Assembly (NCBI GenBank): GCA_044353505.1
Contig: JBILBU010000032.1
Span: 1 to 24,852, forward strand
Length of the DNA stretch: 24,852 nt
Source of the DNA: Pollutibacter sp044353505
Lineage (GTDB): Bacteria > Bacteroidota > Bacteroidia > Chitinophagales > Chitinophagaceae
Direction: 5' to 3'
A program made the position numbers and the translations under genes. This document shows, one piece after another, positions 22,226 to 24,852 of this stretch; the first letter of the stretch is position 1, and each line of letters starts with the position of its first letter. Below the pieces are notes generated by a model that saw only the letters and a list, made by a program, of their open reading frames with translations, had not been told where the DNA came from and did not search any database.

Positions 22226-24490
22226 ATGCTGATAATGAATTTGCTACGTATCAGGGTCTTATTGCTAATAACTTTTTCCTTTGTTTTTATTCAGGGATTT
22301 GGAAATATCATTCAATCTCATCAACCTATCATTCTCAGTTGCAAAGAAGACAATGATCTATACAGAACGCTTGTGGGCAACAACATTAATTGCATTCGTT
22401 TTGATTCACCTGACCAAGCCATAAAACGAGCGCCCAAGGGATCCGGAGTAATGATTCTAGCAGATGGGTATCCAAGTACTCCAACAATTCTTGATCCTGC
22501 TTTATTTGAAATATCCCGTAAAAAAAACCTTAGGATCTATCTTGAGTATCCTGCAAATTTACCAGGTATTCAAACTGGCAAACCTTCAAGAACTCATTGG
22601 GAGCGCGCCGTAATTGCATCTGATGCGTTTTCTCCGGCACTTCAAAAGCTTCGTATTGTTGCGATACACGATTGTCATTTTGTACAACTGAAAACAGACA
22701 ATCCCGATATTGTTGTTGCACGCGTTGCTGGATTTGACAATGCAGTGTTTGGAATACCAAAAGAGAATTTTCCTGTGTTAACTAAAATCTCAGCAAGCAC
22801 TGATCATGGAGAGCTATTGATCTCCACAACAAAACTAAGTCAGTTTATTACAGCGAGATATGCCCCACAAGATGCCTGGGTAGCTATTTGGGATCATATT
22901 TTTTCCTGGCTATACCCGAGTGGTAATACTAAAAAATTAATATGGACTCCAGATGTTCGGCCCAGTTTTACCAATGATGAGTCACTTCCAGTGGATGCTG
23001 AACTAAAAGCATTAAAACGTGGAATTGATTGGTATTTTAATTCAAGGACAGTTGTAAGTCCATCGATGGTTAAAAAGTACGACACACCTTCAAATGATGC
23101 ACTGCCTGCTTCTGCAAATCCCGATACTACACAAATATGGCCATTTGGACACCGGGTGGGCTTTATGCCAGATCTGAATGGTCCTGTTGGGGATGGATCT
23201 CTAGGAGTAATGGAAGGGTTTGATGCAAAGATCTTTTATAATGGACAACAACCAGCCAGATGGTGGCGGAGAGGCGACTGCAATGGAGAGATAGCTGGTG
23301 CTATCTCAGCTGCGGGTATTTTACTGAACAATGAACCATACAAAAATGCCGGCAGGAATATTGGTGATTGGTTTTATTTTAAATCATTGATGCCCTCTGG
23401 CGACCGTGCTGATCCTAAACATCCATCATATGGATTAACAGGCTGGAATGATGTTCCTAACTATGCGGGCTCTGGATCTATGCATGGATATGAAGCTTAC
23501 TATGGTGATGATAATGCCAGGGCCATGTTGGGAATTATCTTGTCAGCGGCTTCTTTAAAAACTGATGATTATGATAACCGGTTGATGAAACATTTACTTG
23601 CTAATCTTCGCATCAGCGGTGTAAATGGTTTTCAGCCTCCCAGGGTGGATAATGAACCATTGACCAAAGATGGCTGGCAATATCATTTTAAAAATACCAA
23701 CACACATTTCTCGCCTCACTATCAGGCACATCAGTGGGCCTGTTATCTATGGGCATATCAACAAACAGGATTTGATTTGTTTCTTACCAGGACTAAGAAA
23801 GCCATTGAAATGACGATGAATGCGTATCCAAATAATTGGAGTTGGACAAACGGAATGCAGCAGGAAAGGGCTAAGATGCTGCTTCCTCTGGCTTGGTTGG
23901 TGCGTGTAGATGATAAACCTTTGCACAGAGAATGGTTGAATAAAATCGCAAATGACTTGCTTGCCGATCAAGATAAGTCCGGGGCCATTCGCGAACAATT
24001 GGGAAAGCCTGGAATGGGATTGCCGCCTCCTGGTTCCAATGAAGAATACGGTACTGCTGAAACACCATTGATCCAATCAAATGAGGATAAGGTAAGTGAT
24101 ATGTTATATACAGTTGGTTTTGCGTTTCTCGGTCTTCATGAAGCCGCAGCTTCAACAGGAGATGTATATTATAAAGATGCAAGTGATAGACTATCAAATT
24201 TTTTATGTCGCATACAGATAAAAAGTGAAAAACATCCTGAGCTTGATGGTGGATGGTTTCGAGCATTCGACATCAACCGTTGGGAATATTGGGCCTCTAA
24301 CGCAGATGCAGGATGGGGGGCATGGTGTATAGAAAGTGGGTGGTCACAGAGCTGGATCACCGCGGTATTGGCATTGAGGCAAATGCATACTTCCCTATGG
24401 GATCTAAGTAAAGAATCTAAAATTGAATCTCACTTCGATAAAGTGAGGGAAGAGATGTTGCCTGATGAGGTGTTGGAGTCAGTGAAATAA
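22226..24490 (+). CDS. Large exported protein with six-hairpin glycosidase-like domain
   Basis: 754 residues from the ATG at 22226. The next ATG (22235) starts MNLLRIRVLLLITFSFVFIQ, an obvious signal peptide; a TTG at 22205 is in frame but less likely. Residues about 30-230 look like an alpha/beta domain (GVMILADGYPS, LRIYLEYPANLPG), possibly ThuA or glutamine-amidotransferase-like. Residues about 300-735 are helical with aromatic-rich repeats (WWRRGDCNGEIAGAISAAG, HYQAHQWACYLWAYQQTG, NWSWTNGMQQERAKMLLPLA, NADAGWGAWCIESGWSQSWI) resembling an (alpha/alpha)6 toroid of six-hairpin glycosidases. Catalytic residues cannot be assigned. Probably acts on a carbohydrate in the periplasm or outside. 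Followed by a strong terminator. Confidence 0.7.
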   Translation: MLIMNLLRIRVLLLITFSFVFIQGFGNIIQSHQPIILSCKEDNDLYRTLVGNNINCIRFDSPDQAIKRAPKGSGVMILADGYPSTPTILDPALFEISRKKNLRIYLEYPANLPGIQTGKPSRTHWERAVIASDAFSPALQKLRIVAIHDCHFVQLKTDNPDIVVARVAGFDNAVFGIPKENFPVLTKISASTDHGELLISTTKLSQFITARYAPQDAWVAIWDHIFSWLYPSGNTKKLIWTPDVRPSFTNDESLPVDAELKALKRGIDWYFNSRTVVSPSMVKKYDTPSNDALPASANPDTTQIWPFGHRVGFMPDLNGPVGDGSLGVMEGFDAKIFYNGQQPARWWRRGDCNGEIAGAISAAGILLNNEPYKNAGRNIGDWFYFKSLMPSGDRADPKHPSYGLTGWNDVPNYAGSGSMHGYEAYYGDDNARAMLGIILSAASLKTDDYDNRLMKHLLANLRISGVNGFQPPRVDNEPLTKDGWQYHFKNTNTHFSPHYQAHQWACYLWAYQQTGFDLFLTRTKKAIEMTMNAYPNNWSWTNGMQQERAKMLLPLAWLVRVDDKPLHREWLNKIANDLLADQDKSGAIREQLGKPGMGLPPPGSNEEYGTAETPLIQSNEDKVSDMLYTVGFAFLGLHEAAASTGDVYYKDASDRLSNFLCRIQIKSEKHPELDGGWFRAFDINRWEYWASNADAGWGAWCIESGWSQSWITAVLALRQMHTSLWDLSKESKIESHFDKVREEMLPDEVLESVK

Positions 24491-24852
24491 AACCGACACT
24501 GCTCTCTACGATCAGTGGCGGTTTTTTATTGATCAAGAGGTTCTGACTCTTTTGATTTCTTATGATGTTGATGATATAAAATTCCTTGTTTTCTTGTAGA
24601 TCTTCTATGACTTTCTTCATTCCTTCAATATGCTCAACCTTCTTACCATCAATTGACATGATTAGATCTCCTGTTCTAAATCCTAGCTTATATGCATTGT
24701 TTCCTTTTTCAATATTACCTAGCGCAACACCGGCTTCTCCAAAGCCAACACCAAATGCTGATAGTGCTGCCCCTTTGGGTTCTGATAGCTGCACATCCAT
24801 CCAACTAAACGTTGATGATTGAGCAGTGCTGCTGTTAATTGATGTGTAGCGT
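24417..24852 (-). CDS. PDZ-domain protein, C-terminal part only
   Basis: The frame is open to the right edge; 144 residues are visible. The segment FGVGFGEAGVALGNIEKGNN, then AYKLGFRTGDLIMSIDGKKVEHIEGM and LQENKEFYIINIIRNQK, is a circularly permuted bacterial-type PDZ domain that binds peptide C-termini. Such domains often end periplasmic proteases or scaffolds, but the catalytic part, if any, is outside the window. After LLINK the remaining 30 residues are encoded antisense to a terminator hairpin and to the last 74 bases of the convergent gene. They look unlike PDZ sequence and probably represent readthrough past a lost original stop, or a divergent tail. The visible start at 24800 is only an internal Met. 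Confidence 0.7.
   Translation of the reverse strand, partial: RYTSINSSTAQSSTFSWMDVQLSEPKGAALSAFGVGFGEAGVALGNIEKGNNAYKLGFRTGDLIMSIDGKKVEHIEGMKKVIEDLQENKEFYIINIIRNQKSQNLLINKKPPLIVESSVGFISLTPTPHQATSLPSLYRSEIQF
24489..24527 (+). terminator. Terminator after the glycosidase-like gene
   Basis: AAAACCG-A-CACTG and CAGTG-G-CGGTTTT form a 12-pair stem with one A-G mismatch around an 11-base loop, followed by T residues. It begins at the gene's stop codon and lies inside the convergent PDZ reading frame. Confidence 0.8.

Noticed and set aside
23747..24266. Two overlapping minus-strand frames of 109 and 131 codons
   Set aside because: Antisense to the aromatic-rich toroid region of the glycosidase-like gene, which has a clear signal peptide and terminator.
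1..24852. CRISPR arrays, insertion sequences, prophage or integrase genes
   Set aside because: No regularly spaced repeats, terminal inverted repeats around a transposase, or integrase motifs were seen.

Overview
The window looks like a chromosomal segment of a free-living Bacteroidota bacterium. Four things point there: an AT-rich genome whose genes lack clear Shine-Dalgarno sites; several promoters with the TTTG / TAnnTTTG pattern of this phylum; a tmRNA with a GENTYAMAA tag; and families typical of the phylum (LptF/G permease, DUF2147, a small outer-membrane barrel, a hisB fusion). Cytophagales-like is a guess. No phage, insertion sequence, integrase or CRISPR array is visible.

Layout. 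1-4454 (+): the 3' end of a NarL-type response regulator, a photolyase, an LptF/LptG permease and a mitochondrial-type citrate synthase. 4486-9539: a signalling island. A NarL-type kinase with an HNOBA-like N-terminus and its response regulator form a minus-strand pair. A further minus-strand regulator stands divergent to a large PAS-PAS-HisKA-HATPase-REC-Hpt hybrid kinase. 9547-11487 (-): an exported M1 zinc metallopeptidase. 11545-16107 (+): a histidine operon hisG-hisD-hisC-hisB with its own terminator. In front of it lies what reads as a complete classical attenuator: promoter, a 16-residue leader peptide rich in His, an antiterminator arm and a terminator just before hisG. 16144-17834 (-): a PLP/CBS-domain beta-synthase and a dodecin. 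18003-18979 (+): a Pro/Glu-rich mini-protein, tRNA-Leu(CAA) and tmRNA, the two RNAs each followed by a strong terminator.

19103-24852: lower-annotation territory. It holds an unknown membrane protein, a DUF2147 protein behind a cluster of inverted repeats, a convergent outer-membrane barrel, a structured terminator-like element with no gene to terminate, and a large exported protein resembling an (alpha/alpha)6 glycosidase. The last gene is a PDZ protein that enters from the right edge and overlaps its convergent neighbour.

The observation most worth following is the his attenuator, where two nearly identical 8-nt arms compete for one partner. Second is the HNOBA-type kinase that has no H-NOX domain in view. 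All family names come from motif recognition by eye; no database search was run.
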